Positions 46,410 through 55,073 of a stretch of DNA of 64,000 bases are shown one piece after another (the first letter of the stretch is position 1; each line of letters begins with the position of its first letter). The position numbers were made by a program, and so were the translations under genes. Location of the stretch: NCBI GenBank assembly GCA_014804485.1, contig JAAUZT010000021.1, forward strand, positions 14,690 to 78,689. The letters are read 5' to 3'. The stretch comes from Lachnospiraceae bacterium (lineage in GTDB: Bacteria > Bacillota > Clostridia > Lachnospirales > Lachnospiraceae). The notes beneath the pieces were generated by a model. That model was not told where the DNA came from. It searched no databases and worked only from the letters and a program-made list of their open reading frames with translations.

Positions 46410-47180
46410 TTACATTCCCATGAGTTCTTTTCTCTTGATTTCCTCGAAGAAATCATCGATCGACTTGACGATCTTCGCCGGTTCCATTGATTTCAGCAAA
46501 TATCCCTGAGGCTTCAACGCCATAACCTGCATGATGGTCTCCTTATCACCCTTATTCGTAAGCATCATGACCGGAATATCCGCAAAATCATGCTCGCTGC
46601 GGATCATCTCTAATACCTGCTTACCGTCCACAATCGGCATCTCATAATCAAGCAGCACCAGATCCGGTCTGTTGGTCGATAAATATTTGATTGCCATAGC
46701 TCCGGAATTAGCAAGGGTTACCTGATAAGACTCCTCCAACCATCCCTTCACATTACGAAGCATGGTGCCGGAATCGTCCACCACCAGAATCTTCTTCTTA
46801 TTCTGTTTGCCGTATTTCTTCTCGTAACCCGTAATTGCCGACACCACTTCGGTAACATTGATGGGTCTCTGGAACTTCTGTCTGATCAGATTCTTAGTGA
46901 TCACCTTCTCCACAGTAGCCAGCTCATCGATATCACCGATGGCAAAAATCGGAATATCTTCCTCAGTCGCCTTATCCTTAATGTAATTGAGCGCCTGTTG
47001 CTCCTCACCCATCTTCTCATCCACATAGAGCAGGATGATACCGATCTGCTCCTCGATCTGATTGATGGCATCGATGTCCGCTTTGACCGTGATCACTTCG
47101 TAATCCGATCTCTCAAACCGATCTTTCAATGACATAATAAGATAACTCTGAATCTGTGAGATAATCACTACATTCTGCAT
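46410..47180 (-). CDS. Two-domain response regulator (pseudo-receiver plus receiver)
   Basis: 256 residues. The N-terminal ~110 (VVIISQIQSYLIMSLKDRF ... LLYVDEKMGEE ... FAIGDIDE) have a receiver-like fold pattern without the normal acidic cluster. The C-terminal domain (about 128-250) is a canonical receiver: ILVVDDSGTMLRN, acceptor in LVLLDYEMPIVDG, and MMLTNKG with Lys in LLKSMEP. There is no DNA-binding output. It could serve phosphorelay or motility control with the nearby hybrid kinase. ATG at 47180 has GGGGAG seven nt upstream; the first ATG at 47201 is discounted. Confidence 0.85.
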   Translation of the reverse strand: MQNVVIISQIQSYLIMSLKDRFERSDYEVITVKADIDAINQIEEQIGIILLYVDEKMGEEQQALNYIKDKATEEDIPIFAIGDIDELATVEKVITKNLIRQKFQRPINVTEVVSAITGYEKKYGKQNKKKILVVDDSGTMLRNVKGWLEESYQVTLANSGAMAIKYLSTNRPDLVLLDYEMPIVDGKQVLEMIRSEHDFADIPVMMLTNKGDKETIMQVMALKPQGYLLKSMEPAKIVKSIDDFFEEIKRKELMGM

Positions 47181-47301
47181 ATTATCACTCCCCGCTTCCA
47201 TCTATGTATGTACAATATCGGGCACTTGGCCTCCGTCCTAAACATACGCTTTTATTATAACAAATTGCTTTCTCATTTGCAATGCTAAACCGGATTTTCT
47301 G

Positions 47302-48645
47302 TTACTTGAAAAAAAGCTCTTGCTTCTTGTACTTCCTATAATACCATATTCCCGTCAAATCCGCCAGAATCCAACCGATCGGTACCGACATCCAGATCCC
47401 CGTCACACCGATCCATTCCACAGAGGACAGCACATATGCCAACAGGACACGGGTTCCTAAGGACACCACTGTCAACACCACGGAAATGCCGGCCTTGTGG
47501 ATCGCACGATAATAACCGTAGAATAGAAACAACAGCCCGATGCCGAAATAAAAAGCGCCTTCGATGCGAAGATATCCTGCGCCCACAGCGATCGCTTCCG
47601 CACTTTCCTCACTCAAAAACAGTCCCATAAGCTGCTCTGAGAATAGAACCACAAGAATCGAAATGACCAGACAGAATACGAACGCGCCTGCCACCGCATC
47701 CCTCATTCCCCGCCTGATCCGCTCAGTCTTATCTGCTCCGTAATTTTGTGCCACATAGGTAGAAAAAGCATTGCCGAAGTCCTGCACCGGTGCATATGCA
47801 AAGGAATCGATCTTCACCGCCGCCGCGAAAGCCGCCATCACTACGGGGCCGAAACTGTTCACCAGTCCCTGCACCATCAAAATACCGAAATTCATGATGG
47901 ACTGCTGCAGACAAGTAAGTGTTGAGAGTCCGATCAGCTCTTTAAATATCTGTACATTCCATGAGCGGTTCGCTCTGCTGACTCTAAGCTCCGGATATCT
48001 GGCTCCGTAGTATACGACGATACCGATCCCCGCCAAATACTGCGCAAAAACCGTAGCCGTCGCAGCACCGCCCACGCCCCACTGAAAACCTCGGATAAAA
48101 AGGATATCCAGCACAATATTCGTTATGGCGGATATTCCCAGAAAAAGAAGCGGTATCACGGAATTGCCCACCGCACGCAGCAGATTCGCTACAAAATTAT
48201 AGAGAAAGACAGCGACAATACCCCCGAAGATCCACACCAGATATTCCCGCATAAGTGGTGCCACCACATCCGGCACGCGTAAGAATATAAGTATCCACTC
48301 CATCGCCGCATAAACGACAATATTCAGTACAAGTGTCACACTGCCAATCGCAATAAACGCCGTGAAAATGCCCTTTTCCAGCCTATCCCTGTCCTTCGCC
48401 CCGAACTGCATGGAGAAGAAAGCGCTGCTGCCCATGCACAACCCGATCAGGATCGATGTGATAAACACCATCAGGGCATAGGACGATCCCACCGCAGCCA
48501 GTGCATTTTCCCCCAGATACCGTCCCACGATCAATGTATCCGCAATATTGTATAGCTGCTGAAGCATATTCCCTACCATAATAGGAAATGCAAACTTCAG
48601 CAGCTTCTCCATAATATTCCCTTCTGTTAAATCATAACCCTGCAT
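47302..48645 (-). CDS. MATE-family efflux transporter
   Basis: 447 residues with twelve membrane helices, a Na+ or H+-driven exporter of cationic compounds. It begins DLTEGNIMEKLLKFAFPIMVGNMLQQLYNIADTLIVGR, the standard DinF/NorM start, and repeats the pattern from about residue 230 (NFGILMVQGLVNSFGPVVMAAFAAAVKID). A homologous half-repeat is evident. The start has only a weak ribosome site. The nearest gene on either side is unrelated (glnA, response regulator). Confidence 0.93.
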   Translation of the reverse strand: MQGYDLTEGNIMEKLLKFAFPIMVGNMLQQLYNIADTLIVGRYLGENALAAVGSSYALMVFITSILIGLCMGSSAFFSMQFGAKDRDRLEKGIFTAFIAIGSVTLVLNIVVYAAMEWILIFLRVPDVVAPLMREYLVWIFGGIVAVFLYNFVANLLRAVGNSVIPLLFLGISAITNIVLDILFIRGFQWGVGGAATATVFAQYLAGIGIVVYYGARYPELRVSRANRSWNVQIFKELIGLSTLTCLQQSIMNFGILMVQGLVNSFGPVVMAAFAAAVKIDSFAYAPVQDFGNAFSTYVAQNYGADKTERIRRGMRDAVAGAFVFCLVISILVVLFSEQLMGLFLSEESAEAIAVGAGYLRIEGAFYFGIGLLFLFYGYYRAIHKAGISVVLTVVSLGTRVLLAYVLSSVEWIGVTGIWMSVPIGWILADLTGIWYYRKYKKQELFFK

Positions 48646-48694
48646 TACTTATCTTACTCTCTTCATCCTACCTCATGATTCCGCTCTGCAGAAT

Positions 48695-50131
48695 TTATAA
48701 ATCGTAGTACATTTTAAATTCAGCCGGATTCGGAATCTGCTCCATCTTCTTAAGCTCCGCACGCTTACGCGCTACCCAGATATCAATCAGCCTCTGCGGG
48801 AACACGCCGCCCTTGGTCAGATATTCATGATCCTGCTCTAATGCGTCGAGCGCCTCTCCCAGAGATTTCGGCAATCCTTTGATCTTCTTCTGCTCCTCTT
48901 CAGACAACGTATAGAGATTGAAGTCATAAGGTCCCCATCCGTTGGCCTCCGGATCGATCTGATTCTCGATGCCGTCCAGACCTGCCATCAGTATCGCCGC
49001 ATAAGCATAATACGGATTCGCCGTAGCATCGGGATTGCGCAGCTCAAACCGCTTCGCCGTCGGAGACTTGGCATAAGCAGGAATCCGGATCACCGCACTG
49101 CGGTTGGAAGTAGCGTAACCGACCGTAACCGGTGCCTCGAATCCCGGCACAAGACGCTTGAACGAGTTGGTAGACGGATTGGTAAATGCACATAAAGACG
49201 CGATATGCTTTAACAGTCCGCCGATAAAATAGTGTGCCGTACGGCTCAGTCCCGAATAACCGTCCGCATCATAGAATAAAGGCTGTCCATCCTTTAACAG
49301 CAGCATATGTACATGCAGACCGCTGCCCGCTTCCTGATAGATCGGCTTAGGCATAAATGTGGCCGTCTTGCCCACACTTGCCGCCAGATTCTTAATAATA
49401 TATTTGACGATCATGGTATTATCCGCCATGGCAGGCATATCCGCCAGCTCTACCTCGATCTCCATCTGTCCGGGACCGCCTACCTCATGATGATGATATT
49501 TCACACGGATTCCCCAGTCTTCCATCATCATGCACATACGGCTTCTTAAGTCATACCCCACATCCTGCGGTGCCGCCACATGATAACCGCCCTTGTAAGG
49601 CACTTCATAACCGTTATTGCCCGGATTGTACGGGTCCATCGTACAGTTCCAGTCTGCCTGTCTGGTATCGATCCGATAACCGCAGCGCTCCGGCGAAACC
49701 TCATAACGGGCGCTGTCAAGCAGATAGAACTCGAACTCCGGTCCGATAATCATCTGATCCGCGATACCGCTGTCTTTCATGTACTCTATCGCCCGCAGAC
49801 TCACATTCTTCGGGTACTGGTCGAAAGGCTTGTTCTCCCCCTCGCCAATCGTGCACACATTGCCGCACATCGTCAGTGTCGGCACTGTCGCAAACGGATC
49901 CACATACGCGGTGTCCGGATCCGGCAGAAAGACCATATCACTCTTCTCGATAGGTGCATACCCGTAGTTGGAGCCGTCGAATCCGATCCCGTAAGTAAAC
50001 GTATCCTCACCAAACCGCTCCACCGGAATGGTAATGTGACGCCACCGCCCGTCGATATCCGTCATCTTAAAATCGATCATGCGGATCTGCTTCTCTTCGC
50101 ACAGCTTCAGAATTGCTTCACTTCTGTTCAT
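48695..50131 (-). CDS. glnA: Glutamine synthetase type I
   Basis: 478 residues. Assimilates ammonium by ATP-dependent amidation of glutamate, as a dodecamer. The motifs are present: beta-grasp DFKMTDIDGRWRHIT, latch region GFDGSNYGYAPIEKSDM, GPEFEFYL, NPGNNGYE, HEVGGPGQMEIE, ATFMPKPIYQEAGSGLHVHM, and NRSAVIRIPAY with NPYYAYAAILMAG. The adenylylation-type loop reads FNLYTLSEEE, not the enteric NLYDLP, so adenylylation control is doubtful. ATG at 50131 follows AAGGAG at nine nt; the upstream frame extension is non-conserved. It is monocistronic by its own promoter. Confidence 0.95.
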   Translation of the reverse strand: MNRSEAILKLCEEKQIRMIDFKMTDIDGRWRHITIPVERFGEDTFTYGIGFDGSNYGYAPIEKSDMVFLPDPDTAYVDPFATVPTLTMCGNVCTIGEGENKPFDQYPKNVSLRAIEYMKDSGIADQMIIGPEFEFYLLDSARYEVSPERCGYRIDTRQADWNCTMDPYNPGNNGYEVPYKGGYHVAAPQDVGYDLRSRMCMMMEDWGIRVKYHHHEVGGPGQMEIEVELADMPAMADNTMIVKYIIKNLAASVGKTATFMPKPIYQEAGSGLHVHMLLLKDGQPLFYDADGYSGLSRTAHYFIGGLLKHIASLCAFTNPSTNSFKRLVPGFEAPVTVGYATSNRSAVIRIPAYAKSPTAKRFELRNPDATANPYYAYAAILMAGLDGIENQIDPEANGWGPYDFNLYTLSEEEQKKIKGLPKSLGEALDALEQDHEYLTKGGVFPQRLIDIWVARKRAELKKMEQIPNPAEFKMYYDL

Positions 50132-50221
50132 AATCCCTGCTCCTTTCCTGCTTCCCCTAGTGTATACGTCAGCCCGGTGTATCCTGTCATTTCCCGATAC
50201 CCGAATCTGTTTGATTACCTT

Positions 50222-50250
50222 AGTATAACATACGGGAGCAGGTTGGTGCA
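50222..50250 (-). promoter_or_regulatory. Extended -10 promoter of glnA
   Basis: TGTTATACT (extended -10) on the minus strand with only TGCACC at the -35 position, about 90 bp before the start. Confidence 0.5.
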
Positions 50251-50311
50251 TTATATTTTTGTAGATATATTTATCTTATTTCGCTTACTTTTTCCATAAA
50301 GAAACAGATAG

Positions 50312-50350
50312 GAAAAAAGACAAACAGGGTCACCGATTTTTCGGCAACCC
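50312..50350 (-). terminator. Terminator overlapping the phosphoesterase stop codon
   Basis: GGGTTGCCG and CGGTGACCC (two wobbles) around AAAAAT, followed by a run of six T on the minus strand about nine nt later. The hairpin includes the TGA stop. Confidence 0.7.
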
Positions 50351-51139
50351 CATTTTATCTATAATACCGTCCGCACTCACACCGGGATGGGTGAGATAAA
50401 GCCGGCAGATCTGCTCTGTCAGTTCCTCGCTGATTCCGTTCTTTACCGCAATCTCCCCGACGGATCGTCTCCTGTTCGTATCACGCATGACCGCTTTGAC
50501 GACGCTCTTCATGTCAAGCGTGGCAATTTCCTGTTCCAATGTAACTTTCTCTGTTCCTGCTCTGTCTGCTTTTGACCCTGCCGCTTCAGTTCCGTTTGTT
50601 TTGATGCCGTCCGCCGTACCATGGTCTGACTCTGCACCGTTTGATTTTACACTGTCTGCCTTCGCCGCACCGTTCGGATGTGCTACTTCGACCTTCTCTA
50701 CCTTATATGCACCATCGTCCCCGACTGCCAGCACCGCAAAAGTGATAGGCTGCGTAAACCGTCTCGGTCCGCAGCTTCCCGGATTGAGCAGAAGCCGTCC
50801 GCCCTCCTGCCTCTCTTCATATTTATGGGAATGACCGTAGACAATAATATCGACATCCTTTAGGTCTTCTTCCTTTTTCGGAATATACTTTTTATTATGT
50901 ACCATAAAAAAGCCGATTCCGCACAGACTGACTGAGAGTGTCTCCGGCAGTTCCTTCGCCCATTCTTTATCATTGTTCCCCCGCACGACATAAGTCGGCG
51001 CAATCCTGTTCAGTTTGTCCAAAATTTCCGGCTTGTTGACGTCTCCGCCGTGCAGGATCGCCTCACAGCCCTGCAGTGCTTCCTCCACTTCCGGGCGAAG
51101 CAGTCCGTGTGTGTCTGAAATGATTCCTATCCTGTGCAT
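50330..51139 (-). CDS. YfcE-like metallophosphoesterase with extra C-terminal domain
   Basis: 269 residues. The first ~155 form a calcineurin-like phosphoesterase: GIISDTHGLLRPE, LHGGDVNK, VRGNNDKEW, MVHNKKY, YGHSHKYEE and NPGSCGPRR, with all metal ligands. A low-complexity Gly/Ala/Asp linker follows (about 160-205, KSNGAESDHGTADGIKTNG). A ~60-residue helical tail ends the protein (VVKAVMRDTNRRRSVGEIAVKNGISEELTEQICRLYLTHPGVSADGIIDKMG). The tail resembles small helical domains that bind nucleic acid or partners but I cannot name it. It lies 20 bp after the deacetylase gene, probably cotranscribed. Confidence 0.88.
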   Translation of the reverse strand: MHRIGIISDTHGLLRPEVEEALQGCEAILHGGDVNKPEILDKLNRIAPTYVVRGNNDKEWAKELPETLSVSLCGIGFFMVHNKKYIPKKEEDLKDVDIIVYGHSHKYEERQEGGRLLLNPGSCGPRRFTQPITFAVLAVGDDGAYKVEKVEVAHPNGAAKADSVKSNGAESDHGTADGIKTNGTEAAGSKADRAGTEKVTLEQEIATLDMKSVVKAVMRDTNRRRSVGEIAVKNGISEELTEQICRLYLTHPGVSADGIIDKMGLPKNR

Positions 51140-51159
51140 GTTGTGTACCCCGTTTACTT

Positions 51160-52263
51160 TTATTCTCCTGTCAATTCCGACAATGGCTTAAATGTATATC
51201 CCATTTCCTCCCATTTGGTCAAAAGCTCGTCCAGAATCTCCCCGTTGGTAGAGGATGTGTTATGCAGAAGTACAACCGCTCCCGGATGTACCCGCGCCGT
51301 GAGCTTATCAAACGCCTCCTCATGACTTGGCTGCTTATCCTGATCCCAGTCCACATATGCCAGACTCCAAAATATGGTTTTATACCCCAGCTCATACGCC
51401 ATTTTCAGATTATCCGCATTACACTTGCCCTGCGGCGGACGATAGTAGGCGGAAAGCTCTGCTCCTGTGATCTCCTGGAACAGATCCGCCACATCGTCCA
51501 GTTCTTTCCGGAATGTCTCTTCATCGGATATCGTCGGCATGTCGAGATGGTGGTAAGTGTGATTACCTACGGCATGTCCATCCTCTACCATGCGCTTTGC
51601 CATCTCGGGTGCTGTCTCCAGGAAATGCCCTACCACGAAAAAGGTGGCTTTCACATCGTGTTTCTTCAGAGCATCCAGAATCGGTTCCGTATTGCCGTTC
51701 TCATATCCGCAGTCAAAAGTAAGATAGATCACCTTCTCGCTGTCGGCACCGACATAATAGGCGTCATACCATGCCAGATCCTGCGCGGAAGCGTTGCCCC
51801 TTGGCTGCGTGCCCGGTTCTCCGAAAGAAAGTCCCCAATCCTCCGATGCAAGCGTAAGTTCCCAGCCCTCCGGCGGCTCCTTCTTCTCTGTTTTTTCATC
51901 ACCGCTCATAGTTTTATTATTGTCTGGCAGCGTCTGTGCAGTGCTTTGCTCTGACCGCGCTTGTAAATCACTTTCCATTGACTGTGCCTGCTGATCCGTT
52001 GATGCTAATTCGCTGTCACCTATGCCGGACACCCCCGCACCTGATTGCTCCTCATTTGTCTGCTCCGCGCTTAATCGTTCCGTATCAGTCAGATCTGTAC
52101 CCGCCTCCGCTCGAACATTTTTTACCGATACTTCCGTTTCCTTCTTCGCCGCATTCTGACATCCCGACAAAACCGTCGTTGTCATAGCCGCCAAAATAAA
52201 AACTGCCGATACAACAGCAGTCCTTCCCACTATCTTCCTTCCGTTACTCTTTTGGTTCCTCAT
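51160..52263 (-). CDS. PdaA-like polysaccharide (peptidoglycan) deacetylase lipoprotein
   Basis: About 367 residues. The signal ends in a lipobox, VLSGC (Cys about 34). A Ser/Gln/Glu-rich spacer (about 40-135) leads to a NodB domain (about 165-367). Its motifs are YLTFDCGYENGNT, GNHTYHHLDM with His ligands, YYRPPQGKC, and HPGAVVLLHNTSSTNGE. The variant CGYENG in motif 1 in place of DDG points to PdaA, which removes N-acetyl from muramic acid in making muramic delta-lactam for the spore cortex. That role would imply sporulation, which is inferred only. ATG at 52263 has AGGAG nine nt upstream. The earlier ATG overlaps that site. Confidence 0.9.
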   Translation of the reverse strand: MRNQKSNGRKIVGRTAVVSAVFILAAMTTTVLSGCQNAAKKETEVSVKNVRAEAGTDLTDTERLSAEQTNEEQSGAGVSGIGDSELASTDQQAQSMESDLQARSEQSTAQTLPDNNKTMSGDEKTEKKEPPEGWELTLASEDWGLSFGEPGTQPRGNASAQDLAWYDAYYVGADSEKVIYLTFDCGYENGNTEPILDALKKHDVKATFFVVGHFLETAPEMAKRMVEDGHAVGNHTYHHLDMPTISDEETFRKELDDVADLFQEITGAELSAYYRPPQGKCNADNLKMAYELGYKTIFWSLAYVDWDQDKQPSHEEAFDKLTARVHPGAVVLLHNTSSTNGEILDELLTKWEEMGYTFKPLSELTGE

Positions 52264-52419
52264 GATGCACATCTCCTGATCTTATGTATTTTATCATCTA
52301 AACTCGCAAACCCGCACTTTCAGCGCTTATGTCCGATTTCATCGAACGTTTGCTTGTTAAAACCGCATGAAAAACAAATGCCTGCTCCGTAGTCGCTTGT
52401 TTTTCCTTCGCGATTTTAT

Positions 52420-52474
52420 ATTATAAAATACGCCTGCATCAAAATTGCATCAGATGTGTATCAAAGTTGCATCA
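52420..52474 (-). promoter_or_regulatory. Four 11-bp-phased repeats upstream of a -10 box (pdaA-like gene)
   Basis: On the minus strand TGATGC, TGATAC, TGATGC, TGATGC start at exact 11-bp intervals (plus-strand GCATCA/GTATCA at 52436, 52447, 52458, 52469). A TATAAT (52420-52425) lies ten bp downstream with no -35 consensus. One-helical-turn phasing suggests cooperative binding of an activator. The remainder of 52264-52585 has an AT-rich palindrome around the -10 and otherwise nothing recognised. Confidence 0.6.
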
Positions 52475-52585
52475 TCTCGCGACAGTCAACAATAATATCT
52501 GATTTCTCCAAACTGCGCATACCACTTGTTGATAATCATATTACTACCTGCTTCAATTCTTCCCGCTCTCCTTCTGCGGCTCATT

Positions 52586-53236
52586 CTACTCGATCTTGAT
52601 TTTCTCCGCCGTCTTCAACAAAAAGCAGGTGCCCTGATACTGCCCTGCCTCGTACAATCTCACCACGATCTCCCGCATCCGCTGATCCATTTTGTGATAG
52701 CAGACCCGATTCTCCCACGGAAGACCCGTGATATATTCTCTCTGACGCTCATTTAACGTCTGCATTGCCGCCTTGAACTTCTCCGCATCACTCCTGCTCC
52801 ACAATCCGAAGTCGCAGGAAAGATATGCGTTTTCACAGCCGTTTCGGTCACTCAGCCCTGCCAGATACTCTGCCGGATTTCCATCCCTTTCTCTGCAATA
52901 CATTCTTTCCTTCCAGTGGATTACTTCCATATCTTTTCCCCCGGCTTGCACAAGCCGAAAGCTGGTTCTGCCGTATTTATCATGTTCTATCGTATATTCT
53001 GCCTTTCTTTGCCCGTTCCCGCTGCCCGGCTCCTGCGTGAGCACCACCTTCGTGTCAAGCAGCCGCTGCCAGACTGCTCCACGCACTCTTTCGTAAGGCG
53101 TCGGATAGGTCAGCTTCTCGCTGATCTGCTTGACGGTATATCCCAAATCTGCCAGATGACGGATTGCGCCGCCACTGGCAGTTTCAAAAGTAAAGTCGGA
53201 CAATGCATTTCTGAAAAAATCCTGTTCTGACATCAT
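52586..53236 (-). CDS. Hypothetical protein, possibly DUF3877
   Basis: 216 residues, soluble and mixed alpha/beta, no signal peptide. Features seen: MSEQDFFRNALSDFTFETASGGAIRHLADLGYTVKQISEKLTYP, which could hold a small helix-turn-helix (LADLGYTVKQISEKL). Later segments are WKERMYCRERDGNPAEYLAGL and LPWENRVCYHKMDQRMREIVVRLYEAGQYQGTCFL. The DUF assignment is from memory and weak. It follows the DUF1667 gene by 30 bp and could be the last gene of the glycerol operon. No catalytic motif is recognised. Confidence 0.65.
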   Translation of the reverse strand: MMSEQDFFRNALSDFTFETASGGAIRHLADLGYTVKQISEKLTYPTPYERVRGAVWQRLLDTKVVLTQEPGSGNGQRKAEYTIEHDKYGRTSFRLVQAGGKDMEVIHWKERMYCRERDGNPAEYLAGLSDRNGCENAYLSCDFGLWSRSDAEKFKAAMQTLNERQREYITGLPWENRVCYHKMDQRMREIVVRLYEAGQYQGTCFLLKTAEKIKIE

Positions 53237-53265
53237 ACCCTGCTTTCCTCAGAAAAAGTTCCGAT

Positions 53266-53628
53266 TTATTTCAAGACATTTCTTGTGGCAACAATATCGA
53301 CGCCCGTACCCGCCACATTGGAAACGATCACATCCCCGATGTGAATCGGCGCCTGCACCTCCACGTCCTTCAATGCCTTGACACACTCAAATATCTTCCC
53401 TTTCGGGATATCCTGCTTCGTCTTGACAGATACCATATCCGCCCCGCCTCCGGTTACTTTCACCGTCGAAGTCACAATTCTGGTTGGATTCGTAACTTCC
53501 TTGCGGCCGTAAGTATCGCCTCTTTTACATGTATTGCCGCTTACGCTTACTACCTCATCCCCGTCCATCTCAACAGTCAGAGGGCATCCCATCGGGCAGT
53601 TAATACAGATTAAATTTCTGACTTCCAT
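53266..53628 (-). CDS. DUF1667 protein of the glycerol-3-phosphate locus
   Basis: About 120 residues. The N-terminal CxxCPxGC motif (CINCPMGC, about 7-14) and a further Cys in GNTCKRGDTYG fit a small iron-sulfur or zinc protein. DUF1667 genes follow the two FAD oxidoreductase genes in many clostridial glp loci. They are thought to be part of a membrane-independent glycerol-3-phosphate dehydrogenase complex. ATG at 53628 has GAGGA about seven nt upstream; the longer frame adds eight residues. Confidence 0.88.
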   Translation of the reverse strand: MEVRNLICINCPMGCPLTVEMDGDEVVSVSGNTCKRGDTYGRKEVTNPTRIVTSTVKVTGGGADMVSVKTKQDIPKGKIFECVKALKDVEVQAPIHIGDVIVSNVAGTGVDIVATRNVLK

Positions 53629-53785
53629 ATTATTCCTCATTTCATCACACATTATTTTGTTAATTCTTCCAAATCTGATCGGATATATTCCATGCTTCCT
53701 GTCTTCTCGAATTCCGATCCATCATGCCAAAGCTGCTTATGCGCTTACGGCTTATGTCTGTTTTATTTTTGTATACTCTTTCGTG

Positions 53786-55057
53786 CTACTCTTCCTCGAT
53801 CTTAAACGTAATCTGCTCCAGTTTCGGATACTGTAAAAGCTGCTCTTTTGTCAGCTTCACTTCTTCCATTTCACCCGGCGCAAGCACCTGCCGTTTCCTG
53901 TGGATTACTCTCTCGTCATCAAAGTAGACACTGACAAAACAATTCTTATACACACCGCCGACACGGAAGCGCACGGTCAGATTATCCTCCATACAAGCCC
54001 TGCGGATCGTTGACGGAACCGTATATCTGACGCCCGCTGTCGGATTCAGACAGATTTCCGCCTCCGTAGCGGCATCCGCTGCACTTGTTCCTTTTACATA
54101 GGCCGCTGCGTTCCTGCCTGCCGCCGACGCTTCCTCCGATACGAAATCCACAAGATCATGCACGTGGAGCACATTACCGCAGGCAAAAACGCCTTCCAGA
54201 TTCGTCTCAAGACTCTCGTTTACCTTCGGTCCGGAAGTAACCGGATTGATCGTCACACCCATGCCGCGGGATATCTCATTCTCCGGTATCAGCCCGACCG
54301 ACAGTAAGAGCGTATCACAGGAATAGAATTCTTCCGTCCCCGGAATGGGCTTATTCTTCTCGTCCACCTGTGCCAGCGTCACACCCTCGACCCGCTCTTT
54401 TCCCTTGATATCTACCACCGTATGACTCAGCTTCAAGGGGATGCCATAGTCGTCCAGACACTGCACGATATTTCTCTTAAGCCCCCCGGAATAGGGCATA
54501 AGTTCTGCAACGACTTTCACTTTAGCGCCCTCTAAGGTCATTCTTCTCGCCATAATCAGCCCGATATCACCGGAACCGAGAATGACCACCTCTCTGCCGG
54601 GCATATATCCTTCCATATTCACCAGTCTCTGCGCCGTGCCGGCAGAGTAGATTCCCGCAGGGCGATAACCCGGTATATTGAGTGCACCTCGGGGTCTTTC
54701 CCGGCATCCCATTGCCAGAATCACCGCTTTTGCCTGAATCTCAAACATTCCGTCTTCCCGATTCATCGCCGTCACGGTCTTATTCTGCCCGATGTCCAGC
54801 ACCATCGTGTTCAGTTTATACTCTATCCCCAATTCTTTCACCTGCGCAATAAACCTGTCCGCATATTCCGGTCCCGTGAGCTCTTCTTTGAAGGTGTGCA
54901 GACCGAAACCGTTATGAATACACTGGTTCAGGATGCCTCCCAGTTCTTTGTCCCTCTCTAAGATTATAATGCTTTCTATTCCGCTCTGTCTGGCAGAAAC
55001 AGCGGCCGCAAGTCCCGCCGGGCCTCCGCCGATAATCACAATATCATAATTTTTCAT
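53786..55057 (-). CDS. FAD-dependent pyridine-nucleotide oxidoreductase of the glycerol-3-phosphate locus
   Basis: 423 residues. The FAD-binding motif is IVIIGGGPAGLAAAVSARQSG (about 5-25). A second Rossmann motif is VVILGSGDIGLIMARRMTLEGA (about 145-170), with NCQHNGFG-type CIHNGFG and the ATG motif LEGVFACGNVLHVHDLVD (about 295-312). It resembles the NAD(P)-linked partner that follows GlpA-like genes in Clostridia. The gene starts 16 bp after its partner. ATG at 55057 is preceded by GGAGG at five nt, and earlier ATGs in frame are discounted. Confidence 0.9.
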   Translation of the reverse strand: MKNYDIVIIGGGPAGLAAAVSARQSGIESIIILERDKELGGILNQCIHNGFGLHTFKEELTGPEYADRFIAQVKELGIEYKLNTMVLDIGQNKTVTAMNREDGMFEIQAKAVILAMGCRERPRGALNIPGYRPAGIYSAGTAQRLVNMEGYMPGREVVILGSGDIGLIMARRMTLEGAKVKVVAELMPYSGGLKRNIVQCLDDYGIPLKLSHTVVDIKGKERVEGVTLAQVDEKNKPIPGTEEFYSCDTLLLSVGLIPENEISRGMGVTINPVTSGPKVNESLETNLEGVFACGNVLHVHDLVDFVSEEASAAGRNAAAYVKGTSAADAATEAEICLNPTAGVRYTVPSTIRRACMEDNLTVRFRVGGVYKNCFVSVYFDDERVIHRKRQVLAPGEMEEVKLTKEQLLQYPKLEQITFKIEEE

Positions 55058-55073
55058 CTTATCCTCCATGTCC

